This document shows positions 1 to 6,033 of a stretch of DNA of 29,513 nt, in pieces. Origin of the DNA: an uncultured Clostridia bacterium (GTDB taxonomy: Bacteria; Bacillota; Clostridia; Christensenellales; Pumilibacteraceae); NCBI GenBank assembly GCA_934229275.1, contig CAKQDN010000022.1:1-29513 (forward strand), given 5' to 3'. The notes under the pieces were generated by a model, which saw only the letters and a list, made by a program, of their open reading frames with translations, was not told the origin of the DNA and made no database searches. How positions within the stretch are numbered: the first letter of the stretch is position 1; each line of letters starts with the position of its first letter. A program made the position numbers and the translations under genes.

Positions 1-63
1 TTTAAAGCCTCCTTTGCTTTGCAAGGGAGGTGGATTCGAGCGTCAGCGAGAAGACGGTGGGAT
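1..63 (+). repeat. Intergenic repeat family A, copy 1
   Basis: This is a copy of a roughly 62-bp element that begins TTTAAAGCCTCCTTTGC and ends GAAGACGGTGGGAT. Other copies lie at 2220, 15248, 15425 and 20921. It has an inner palindrome (CCTCC...GGGAGG) and a second weaker one (TTCGAGCG..CGAGAA). It touches the window edge, so it may extend to the left. No protein is encoded; the function is unknown. Confidence 0.85.
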
Positions 64-123
64 CAAAATCGTTTGAGTTTTATATCGGCTTATGTAAAAC
101 ATAACCGCAAATCAATCGTCCTC

Positions 124-178
124 TTTAAAGCCTCGCCCTTCGGGAGAGGTGGCACGGCTTTGCCGTGACGGAGAGGGT
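124..178 (+). repeat. Intergenic repeat family B, copy 1
   Basis: This element runs from TTTAAAGCCTCGCCC to GACGGAGAGGGT. It contains a central palindrome (GGCACGGC TTT GCCGTGAC) flanked by GAGAGG/CCTCTC-type arms. Related copies are at 2331 and 15520, with partial copies near 2622 and 20864. The 61 bases between this copy and family A copy 1 hold a TATATCGGC string that recurs beside other family A copies, so the two modules travel as a composite. Confidence 0.8.
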
Positions 179-197
179 AATTCATCCCACGCTTAAA

Positions 198-227
198 ACA
201 AAAAAGCACGACGATTCTTTCGCCGTG
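198..227 (-). terminator. Intrinsic terminator of the LRR lipoprotein gene
   Basis: Read on the minus strand, an 8-bp stem (CACGGCGA / TCGTCGTG, one G-U pair, 5-nt loop) at 207-227 is followed by a T-rich tract at 198-206. It lies about 43 bp past the stop codon of the leftward LRR gene, where a terminator is expected. Confidence 0.75.
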
Positions 228-269
228 TTTTTTTTGCCGTTATATTATTCAAATTATCGAAAATCTATT

Positions 270-1664
270 TTATCCGATATAATTTATCGTTGCTTTCGTC
301 AGCCAACCATTATTTCCGACGTTATATATCTTGCCCCACTGCTCTTCCGTTCCCGTATAATTAACCTCTTCAAGACTGCGGCACTCCGCAAAAGCGCCCC
401 AACCTATGTTTATTATGCTATCCGGAATTAGAACGCTTGTAAGATTCATGCAGTTCTCGAATGCGCCGCCGCAAATTATTTTTGTCCGTCTATCCATTAT
501 GCAAGTTTTTATATCTTTACTTTTTGCCTTAACCAACACTACGCACGAATTTTTGCGACCGCCCAAATACAACGCGTTATCGTACTCGTTATAATTAAGG
601 TTATTGCATCCGATAAACGCTCCTATTCCTATAACGCTCACACCATCCCCCATTTCTACGTTTTTAAGATTGCTGCACCATCTGAACGCGTAACCGCCTA
701 TTTCCGTTACGCTATCCGGTATGGTTATGCTCGTTAACCCCGTGCACCCCTCGAACGCAGAATCGCCTATGCCCGTTACTCTATCGGGGATAGTTACCCT
801 CTTAATATTTCCGCAACCGCTGAACGCATAATCCCTGATAAATTTCGTGCTTTCGTTAATTTCGCACGCCGTAATGTTCTTATTTTTCGCCTTCACTAAT
901 ATGACGCACGGATTGTCGTTATTGCCCAAATATAATGCGTTGTCGAACTCGTTATATTTAAGATTGCAACCGTTGAAAGCATCATCTCTTATGCTTATTA
1001 TGCTATCCGGAACGGTTATGCTTGTAAGATTACTACATTCGCCGAACGCTTTATTTCCTATATGCGTTACGCTGTTTCCCATGGTCACGTTCGCCAGACT
1101 CTTGCAGTACCAGAACGCATAATCGTCGATGGTCGTTACGCTGTCGGGAATGATTATGCTTGACAGATTATCGCAGTAGGAAAACGCATCCTTCCCAATC
1201 ATCGTCACGCCGTTTCCTATAGTCACGTTCTTAAGTTTATCGCAATCTCTGAATGCTCCGTCACCGATGCTCGTTACTCCGTTTCCTATGGTTGCGCTAA
1301 CAAGGTTTTTGCAATTAGAAAACGTTTCTCTTTCTATCGTTGTCACGGAATCGGGAATAGTTACTCTTGTAATATTACTTTTGGCAAACGCCTCTCTAAA
1401 AATCGTCGTGACGGGCTTTCCGTTATACTCGGGAAGAATGTATATTTCCGCTGTTTCTTTTGACGAAAACGCAGCCACGCCGTATGCATTACCGTCATCA
1501 GTGAAAACATATTCAACCCCTTCGGTGTTTGCCCACTCTCCACACTTTACGCATTTGCCGTTTTCGTACTTGTGTTCGCACTTGCACGCAGAAAGAACCG
1601 TAATCGCTGAAAAAGTCAGGCAGCACGTCACCGCTATAAAAACGATTTTGAAGAATTTTTTCAT
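270..1664 (-). CDS. BspA-type leucine-rich-repeat surface lipoprotein
   Basis: The 464-residue protein starts with a lipoprotein signal peptide: positive N-terminus, hydrophobic core and the lipobox LSAC with Cys27 as the predicted lipidated residue. A short Cys-rich stretch follows (CKCEH...CVKCGEW, residues 27-44) that looks like a mini zinc ribbon. Residues about 85-455 are LRR_5/BspA repeats with the pattern IPDSVTxIGxxAFxxCxxL. Two non-LRR islands of about 40 residues are near copies of each other (YNEFDNALYLGNN and YNEYDNALYLGGR), so an LRR-plus-island block was duplicated. The end (TGTEEQWGKI...) is typical for these proteins. The ATG is preceded by AAAGGAG at good spacing. BspA-type LRR proteins are usually exposed and bind host or matrix ligands; the ligand here is unknown. 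It faces a small XRE gene across a shared operator region, so control by that regulator is a fair inference. Confidence 0.9.
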   Translation of the reverse strand: MKKFFKIVFIAVTCCLTFSAITVLSACKCEHKYENGKCVKCGEWANTEGVEYVFTDDGNAYGVAAFSSKETAEIYILPEYNGKPVTTIFREAFAKSNITRVTIPDSVTTIERETFSNCKNLVSATIGNGVTSIGDGAFRDCDKLKNVTIGNGVTMIGKDAFSYCDNLSSIIIPDSVTTIDDYAFWYCKSLANVTMGNSVTHIGNKAFGECSNLTSITVPDSIISIRDDAFNGCNLKYNEFDNALYLGNNDNPCVILVKAKNKNITACEINESTKFIRDYAFSGCGNIKRVTIPDRVTGIGDSAFEGCTGLTSITIPDSVTEIGGYAFRWCSNLKNVEMGDGVSVIGIGAFIGCNNLNYNEYDNALYLGGRKNSCVVLVKAKSKDIKTCIMDRRTKIICGGAFENCMNLTSVLIPDSIINIGWGAFAECRSLEEVNYTGTEEQWGKIYNVGNNGWLTKATINYIG

Positions 1665-1695
1665 GGTTTTTCTCCTTTTACACCTTTATGCACAT

Positions 1696-1724
1696 AATAT
1701 ACATCATTTTGTGGCGTATGTCAA
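1696..1724 (-). promoter_or_regulatory. Promoter of the LRR lipoprotein gene
   Basis: On the minus strand there is a perfect -35 TTGACA (1719-1724), a 17-bp spacer and -10 TATATT (1696-1701). The spacer holds one copy of the 13-bp operator repeat ACATCATTTTGTG (given on the plus strand). Confidence 0.8.
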
Positions 1725-1744
1725 GTGTTTTACATCATTTTGTG
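1701..1744. promoter_or_regulatory. Paired operator repeats between LRR gene and XRE gene
   Basis: The 13-mer ACATCATTTTGTG occurs twice as an exact direct repeat, at 1701-1713 and 1732-1744, 31 bp apart. One copy is inside the spacer of the leftward promoter; the other abuts the -10 of the rightward gene. A regulator bound at both would shut both promoters. The natural candidate is the adjacent XRE protein, but this is inference. Confidence 0.65.
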
Positions 1745-1745
1745 A

Positions 1746-1757
1746 TATAAATTAGAC
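1746..1757 (+). promoter_or_regulatory. -10 box of the first XRE gene, leaderless layout
   Basis: TATAAA at 1746-1751 ends six bases before the ATG at 1758. Transcription starting about seven bases after the -10 would begin at the ATG itself. No Shine-Dalgarno sequence precedes the ATG and no good -35 is seen at 17 bp. Confidence 0.6.
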
Positions 1758-2042
1758 ATGGATTTGGCAAAAAAAGTGGGCGAAAACTTAAAGGCGGCGA
1801 GAAAAGCATGCGGTCTGACACAGAAAGAGGTCGCTAGTAAAATGCTTATGACTCAGCAACAATACAGCCGTTTTGAAAACGGTGTTTTCGAACTGAACTA
1901 TTCGCAAATTACCGCTCTATGCGCGCTTTTCGAAATTTGCCCGAACGAATTGTTTGACGGTTGCCGTCCGAATACGGAAAACTCGCCGCTCAAACGAACT
2001 TCTGCCGATGATATTTTAAAAAAATCACCCTCTCACGGCTGA
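1758..2042 (+). CDS. Small XRE-family transcriptional regulator
   Basis: The 94-residue protein is essentially one Cro/CI-type helix-turn-helix domain (residues about 6-66): GENLKAARKACGLTQKEVAS is helix 1-2, MLMTQQQYSRFENG carries the recognition helix, and LCALFEICPNELFDG closes the fold. The last 25 residues are polar and probably disordered. There is no ligand-binding or protease domain, so it is likely a simple dimeric repressor. The ATG has no ribosome binding site and sits six bases after a -10 box, which suggests a leaderless mRNA. The divergent LRR lipoprotein gene and two operator repeats suggest control of that gene and autoregulation. The stop codon lies inside the terminator stem. 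Confidence 0.85.
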   Translation: MDLAKKVGENLKAARKACGLTQKEVASKMLMTQQQYSRFENGVFELNYSQITALCALFEICPNELFDGCRPNTENSPLKRTSADDILKKSPSHG

Positions 2043-2050
2043 GAGGGTTT
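2027..2050 (+). terminator. Terminator overlapping the end of the first XRE gene
   Basis: A perfect 9-bp stem, ACCCTCTCA / TGAGAGGGT with loop CGGC, is followed by TTATTTATT. The TGA stop (2040-2042) forms part of the right arm, so the last codons of the gene are also the terminator. Confidence 0.85.
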
Positions 2051-2140
2051 ATTTATTAAGTCAATAGTGCGATTTATCGTGACAAAGAGGGCGCGCATGA
2101 TGATGTCGCTTGTTTAACCACACTTTTCCTGTATTACCAT

Positions 2141-2164
2141 GTAGGGGAGGGGTTCCCCCTCCCG
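2141..2164 (-). repeat. Intergenic repeat family C, copy 1
   Basis: This is the short near-palindrome GTAGGGGAGGGG TT CCCCCTCCCG, which can form a GC-rich hairpin. Seven copies occur in the three mosaics of this window, always beside family A, B or E modules. Confidence 0.8.
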
Positions 2165-2219
2165 AAAAACATAATGTTTGTTTTTTTACATATGCCGATA
2201 CATAACTTAAACGCTTTTA

Positions 2220-2282
2220 ATCCCACCGTCTTCTCGCTATTGCTCGAAGCCACCTCCCTTGCAAAGCAAAGGAGGCTTTAAA
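2220..2282 (-). repeat. Intergenic repeat family A, copy 2
   Basis: This is a full-length family A copy in reverse orientation (ATCCCACCGTCTTCTC ... GGAGGCTTTAAA). It is preceded by the linker TATGCCGATACATAA, which also precedes the copy at 20921 and appears inverted after the copies at 15248 and 15425. Confidence 0.85.
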
Positions 2283-2302
2283 AGGGCGTGATTTTAGAGT
2301 TT

Positions 2303-2330
2303 GCGGACAGTCGGGGACTCCTGTCCCTAT
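2303..2330 (-). repeat. Repeat family E (GGACAG...CTGTCC), copy 1
   Basis: GCGGACAGTCGGGGACTCCTGTCCCTAT folds as GGACAG/CTGTCC around a G-rich loop. Related copies are at 2476, 15053 and 21203. Confidence 0.65.
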
Positions 2331-2383
2331 AACCCTCTCCGTCGGCTATCGTCGCCACCTCTCCCGAAGGGCGAGGCTTTAAA
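2331..2383 (-). repeat. Intergenic repeat family B, copy 2
   Basis: AACCCTCTCCGTCGGC...CCACCTCTCCCGAAGG ending in GGCTTTAAA. It is the reverse orientation of the copy at 124-178, with GGCTATCGTC in place of the usual central palindrome. Confidence 0.8.
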
Positions 2384-2405
2384 GAAGTCATGATTTTAAA
2401 GTAAA

Positions 2406-2429
2406 CGGGAGGGGAGACCCCTCCCCTAC
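2406..2429 (+). repeat. Intergenic repeat family C, copy 2
   Basis: CGGGAGGGGAGACCCCTCCCCTAC, the inverted form of the copy at 2141, with a GA insert at the centre. Confidence 0.75.
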
Positions 2430-2475
2430 GATATAAGGATAAACGCACAGGACAAAACGAAATTATCCTATTATT

Positions 2476-2546
2476 GTAGGGACAGGCGTCCTTTGGCTGT
2501 CCGTTTACTTTTTGTAAAAAGTAAGACAAAAACTTTTGAATTAGGG
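2476..2546 (+). repeat. Repeat family E, copy 2, fused to an ACTTTTTG/AAAAAGT hairpin
   Basis: GTAGGGACAGGCGTCC...GGCTGTCCGTTTAC is followed by CTTTTTGTAAAAAG and AAAACTTTTGAATTAGG. The same order of parts occurs at 15053-15120, so this is one composite module. Confidence 0.7.
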
Positions 2547-2580
2547 AGTGTTTGGGAGAACGCACTCTTTGCTTCTTATT

Positions 2581-2604
2581 GTAGGGGAGGGGTTCCCCCT
2601 CCCG
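2581..2604 (-). repeat. Intergenic repeat family C, copy 3
   Basis: The 24 bases GTAGGGGAGGGGTTCCCC + CTCCCG are identical to the copy at 2141-2164. Confidence 0.8.
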
Positions 2605-2621
2605 CTCTCTTAAAATCATGA

Positions 2622-2652
2622 TAAAGCCTTTCACTCCGGGAGAGGCTTTAAA
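2622..2652 (-). repeat. Partial repeat family B copy
   Basis: TAAAGCCTTTCACTCCGGGAGAGGCTTTAA keeps only the terminal arms of family B. AAAGCCT/AGGCTTT are inverted, so this looks like the element after loss of its central part. Confidence 0.55.
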
Positions 2653-2679
2653 GTGTGCCTTCCACGCAACAATAAAAAA

Positions 2680-2719
2680 CAAGGTTGGCGTTTCCGCTCA
2701 AGCAGAAAAACCAACCTTG
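2680..2719. terminator. Long inverted repeat downstream of ftsH
   Basis: CAAGGTTGG (2680-2688) pairs with CCAACCTTG (2711-2719). Inner TTTC/GAAA pairing is possible. Related sequence occurs at 15132-15180, and a decayed form at about 21130 and 21495. Whether it ends transcription or is only a repeat cannot be told from the sequence. Confidence 0.5.
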
Positions 2720-2756
2720 ATTTACTATTCACTTAACCTAACTCAAAAGTTTTTTG

Positions 2757-2780
2757 CTTACTTTTTTTCAAAAAAGTAAG
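2757..2780 (-). terminator. Terminator of ftsH (family D palindrome)
   Basis: CTTACTTTTTT (11 nt) and AAAAAAGTAAG (11 nt) form a perfect stem around TC, directly beside the ftsH stop codon at 2781-2783. Similar A/T palindromes follow several genes here, each next to a CTCAAAAGTTTTTTG string. Confidence 0.65.
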
Positions 2781-4733
2781 TTATTCTGCCTTTTTCTCCT
2801 CGGCTTTTTTCTCGGCGTGAGCGTTTACCGCGGCGATGACTTCCTCGGCGGACTTGCCGTCCATTATGAGCGCGATTTCCTCGGCGTAAATGGTTTCGCA
2901 CTCGGTAAGCACGCGCACCATGACGTCCAGTTTGTCGCGGTTTTCTTCCAGAAGTTTTTTAGCGGTTTTATAGCCTTCGTCCAGTTTAGCGCGGACGATT
3001 TCGTCGATTTTGGCAGCCGTTTCTTCCGAATAATTGACGGTATGCTGATAATCTCTGCCGATGAACACTTCCTGCGACGATTCGTAGCACACGGGACCGA
3101 GTTCGCTCATACCGAACCGCGTAACCATATTACGCGCGGTCTGCGTAGCCTGCTGAATATCGCCCATAGCGCCGTAGGTAACGTCGCCGATGACCAATTC
3201 TTCGGCTGCTCTGCCGCCCATGGTCGCCGCGATGTCCGCTTCGAACTGCTTTTTGGAGATATACGACGAATCGGTGTCGGGCTTATAGAACGTAAAGCCG
3301 CCCGCGTCCCCTCTCGGAATAATGGTGACGAGATGCACGCTTCTTCCGCACGGCATGAGTTGACGCACGATTGCGTGACCGGACTCGTGATAAGCGGTGA
3401 TGCGCTTGTCGTACTCGGTAACGAGCCGCGACTTTTTGGCAGGGCCCATGCCCACTTTGTTGATCGCCTCGTCGATGTCTTCCATATTGATTTTCGTGCG
3501 GTTTTCGCGAGCGCAGATGATTGCGGCTTCGTTAAGCACGTTGGCGATGTCGGCACCGGTAAAGCCTGCGGTTATGCGGGCAAGCACCTTAAAGTCGACG
3601 TCGGAAGCAATGGGCTTATTTCTCGCATGAACGCGGAAAATGGCTTCTCTGCCGCGAACGTCGGGCGGATTGACGTGTACCTGACGGTCGAATCTGCCGG
3701 GACGCAGAAGCGCCGGGTCGAGGATGTCGGCACGGTTGGTTGCCGCCATGACGATAATGCCGTCGTTGGTAGCGAAACCGTCCATCTGAACCAGCAACTG
3801 GTTGAGCGTTTGTTCGCGCTCGTCGTTACCGCCGCCGAGACCCGCTCCTCTCTGACGACCGACCGCGTCTATTTCGTCGATGAAGATGATGCACGGCATG
3901 TTCTTTTTAGCCGTTTCGAACATATCGCGAACGCGGCTTGCGCCCACGCCGACGTACATTTCGACGAAATCGGAACCGGAAATGGAGAAGAACGGAACGT
4001 TCGCTTCGCCTGCGACGGCTTTCGCGAACAGAGTTTTACCCGTTCCGGGCGGTCCCACGAGCAGCACGCCGCGCGGAATTTTCGCCCCGACCTGAGTGTA
4101 TTTTCCGGGATTTTTCAAAAATTCGACTATTTCTTTAAGTTCTTCTTTTTCTTCTTCGGCACCGGCTACGTCGGAAAAACGCACTTTGACGTTGTTCTGC
4201 ATGTTGGCGCGTGATTTACCGAACCCGAACGTGCCTTCTCTGCCGCCGGAACTCATATCCGAGGTGAGCCTGCGCATAAGCACGATGACGAACACTATGC
4301 CGATTACCATCGCAAGCCCGTTGAGAACGTACATCCACACGCTCGTGGAGTTTCTGTCGGACTGCGAAACGGAGATATTGTGCAATTTTCCTTCCGTATC
4401 TTTATACTTATAGGACTGCGCAAAAGCCGATACGTTTACGAATTGTTCGTTATCCTTGCCGTCGTTGATTTTAAAGTCTTCGATATTGTAGTAGATGGTT
4501 GCCTTATACCACTTACCCTTCGAACCCAGAGTGCCGTTCTCGCTCATAACGAGATATTCGGTGGTGTCGCCGTTAATCCTGACTTCGGACACTTCGCCTG
4601 CCTGCACTTTTTCGATAAAATGGCTGCGACTGCCCTTGGCTGCGCTGCCGAGCATGCTGAAAACCAGCCATGCCGCAAGCACCACAAACAGCGTCAACGC
4701 TATATATATCCAGATTTTATTTTTCTTTTTCAA
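2781..4733 (-). CDS. ftsH: ATP-dependent zinc metalloprotease FtsH
   Basis: The 650-residue, full-length FtsH is a membrane-anchored hexameric AAA+ protease that extracts and degrades damaged or regulatory membrane and cytosolic proteins. Visible parts: two membrane helices (residues about 7-28 and 133-153) around an extracytoplasmic domain; Walker A GPPGTGKT (227-234); pore loop FVEMYVGVGASR (256-267); Walker B IIFIDEIDA (282-290); second region of homology ATNRADILDPALLRPGRFDRQ (331-351); zinc-protease motif HESGH (449-453); and the later acidic ligand region GDVTYGAMGDIQQAT. The C-terminus is Lys/Glu/Ala-rich. The start is TTG at 4733, chosen because GGAGG lies six bases upstream and the reading matches the family N-terminus. 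It has its own promoter and is separated from the upstream hydrolase by 170 bp. Confidence 0.97.
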   Translation of the reverse strand: MKKKNKIWIYIALTLFVVLAAWLVFSMLGSAAKGSRSHFIEKVQAGEVSEVRINGDTTEYLVMSENGTLGSKGKWYKATIYYNIEDFKINDGKDNEQFVNVSAFAQSYKYKDTEGKLHNISVSQSDRNSTSVWMYVLNGLAMVIGIVFVIVLMRRLTSDMSSGGREGTFGFGKSRANMQNNVKVRFSDVAGAEEEKEELKEIVEFLKNPGKYTQVGAKIPRGVLLVGPPGTGKTLFAKAVAGEANVPFFSISGSDFVEMYVGVGASRVRDMFETAKKNMPCIIFIDEIDAVGRQRGAGLGGGNDEREQTLNQLLVQMDGFATNDGIIVMAATNRADILDPALLRPGRFDRQVHVNPPDVRGREAIFRVHARNKPIASDVDFKVLARITAGFTGADIANVLNEAAIICARENRTKINMEDIDEAINKVGMGPAKKSRLVTEYDKRITAYHESGHAIVRQLMPCGRSVHLVTIIPRGDAGGFTFYKPDTDSSYISKKQFEADIAATMGGRAAEELVIGDVTYGAMGDIQQATQTARNMVTRFGMSELGPVCYESSQEVFIGRDYQHTVNYSEETAAKIDEIVRAKLDEGYKTAKKLLEENRDKLDVMVRVLTECETIYAEEIALIMDGKSAEEVIAAVNAHAEKKAEEKKAE

Positions 4734-4771
4734 TTGACACCTCCGTAAGTGTGAAAAACTCCCCGTCGAAT

Positions 4772-4800
4772 ATTATAACAAAAACGTCGCGCTTTAACAA
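4772..4800 (-). promoter_or_regulatory. Promoter of ftsH
   Basis: On the minus strand there is -35 TTGTTA (4795-4800), a 17-bp spacer and a perfect -10 TATAAT (4772-4777). The GGAGG ribosome binding site is at 4740-4744. Two small palindromes lie just upstream (ACAATGAAAATTGT near 4830 and GTGTTAAACAC near 4841); they could bind a regulator, but nothing identifies one. Confidence 0.75.
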
Positions 4801-4860
4801 GCAATTTTATGACGTTTACGCGCATTAAACAATGAAAATTGTGTTAAACACGCATTTTTT

Positions 4861-4881
4861 TGAAAAACGAGCAATTTTTCA
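4861..4881 (-). terminator. Weak hairpin after the hydrolase gene
   Basis: TGAAAAA / TTTTTCA form a 7-bp A/T stem around CGAGCAA, followed on the minus strand by A/T-rich sequence. It lies 22 bp past the stop codon. It is a weak terminator at best. Confidence 0.35.
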
Positions 4882-4902
4882 GGCGAAAAGCACACGCGAT
4901 AG

Positions 4903-5958
4903 TCATCGCTTGTCGAGCGACACGACGCTCTCCAACTCCTCGGCAAGCCTGACGGGTGCGTCGAGCATTACGTTATGACCGGAGTTCTTGATAAGCCGCA
5001 CGTCCTTACTCGGCGCGTTCATTGCGGCGAGAAGCGTTAAAGCCGTTCCGCTGTCGGTTACGGCGTCCGCTCCTGCCTCGATAAAGGTAACGGGGACGGA
5101 AACCGAGGGCGGATCGGCTAAAAAATCGGTTTTGAAAATGCACTCGTCGTTTATTTTTTCGTGGCGCGGCATACTCTTTTCCACGTTTGCCCACGAGACG
5201 AGCGAGTATAAATCCTCTGCCGTAAAATCGGGACTGCAAAGCGCGTCGGCTATCAGCGAAAAATTGCTTTTTCCGCCTTTATAACCGCAATATTTTTCGT
5301 AGAGCGCGTGCAAGCCCGTCCAATCGGAAATATCCGTTTTGCGCACGCATCCGGAATTCAATAAGCCCTCGAACTTGCGCTTTATTTGCACTGCGTCGTC
5401 GAAATTGCCGCGTTTTGCCGCCGCTTCGAGTGCGATTTTTCTTATTTCCGAATACGAACGTCTGCCCGAAACGAACTGACACACGCCGACGTAGCCTTCG
5501 ACTTTTTCGGGGTGACGAGCGGCGTATTTAAGTCCTAACACGCTGCCCCAGCAGTGTCCGACTATCCACGCCTTTTTTCTGCCGGTCACGGACAAGGCAA
5601 ACGACACGACCTCGTCCAGATCGCGCAGTAGCGTTTCCAGGTCCTCGTCCGCGCCGTCGCTCCTGCCCGAGCCGCGCTGATCCCACTTGACGCACACGAA
5701 CTTTTTGCGCGCGAGGGAATAAAAGCGGTCGTCCGTTCCGCGCATGGGGAGAGCGGGTCCGCCGTGAAGAAAGACGACGAGCGGTGCGCCGCAGACTTCG
5801 CCCTCTATCGATATATACTGATTTACTCCGCCGATTCTGACCCGTCCGCAGACGGAAACGCCGCGTTTTGCGCACTTATTTGCCGATTTCTTTATAAGTC
5901 TAACGGGCAAAAGAGGCAAAACGGCAAAGAAAAACGCCGCCTTAAACCAAGAATTCAT
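4903..5958 (-). CDS. Membrane-anchored alpha/beta hydrolase with Cys nucleophile
   Basis: The 351-residue protein has an N-terminal hydrophobic segment (residues about 5-22, probably a membrane anchor) followed by an alpha/beta-hydrolase fold of the proline-iminopeptidase-like group. Visible landmarks: oxyanion-hole motif FLHGGPA (63-69), the WDQRGSGRS turn (92-100), nucleophile elbow GHCWGS (134-139), candidate acid Asp298 or Asp302, and catalytic His328 in SGHNVMLD. The elbow carries Cys136 where most relatives have Ser. The codon is TGC and the surrounding motif is intact, so this is not a frame error. Cys nucleophiles are known in this fold (dienelactone hydrolase); the substrate here is unknown. 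The ATG has no clear ribosome binding site. It lies 75 bp downstream of the helicase gene and may be read with it. Confidence 0.85.
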   Translation of the reverse strand: MNSWFKAAFFFAVLPLLPVRLIKKSANKCAKRGVSVCGRVRIGGVNQYISIEGEVCGAPLVVFLHGGPALPMRGTDDRFYSLARKKFVCVKWDQRGSGRSDGADEDLETLLRDLDEVVSFALSVTGRKKAWIVGHCWGSVLGLKYAARHPEKVEGYVGVCQFVSGRRSYSEIRKIALEAAAKRGNFDDAVQIKRKFEGLLNSGCVRKTDISDWTGLHALYEKYCGYKGGKSNFSLIADALCSPDFTAEDLYSLVSWANVEKSMPRHEKINDECIFKTDFLADPPSVSVPVTFIEAGADAVTDSGTALTLLAAMNAPSKDVRLIKNSGHNVMLDAPVRLAEELESVVSLDKR

Positions 5959-6033
5959 CGGCTTTTTTTGCGGCGTTATTTTGTTGTTCTACTGTCTTTT
6001 GCACGCAACCTATTATGCGCCGCGGCAAAAAAG

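Noticed and set aside
2278..2682. 134-codon minus-strand frame between the XRE gene and ftsH
   Set aside because: It consists wholly of translated repeat modules; similar frames appear at 15014-15583 for the same reason.
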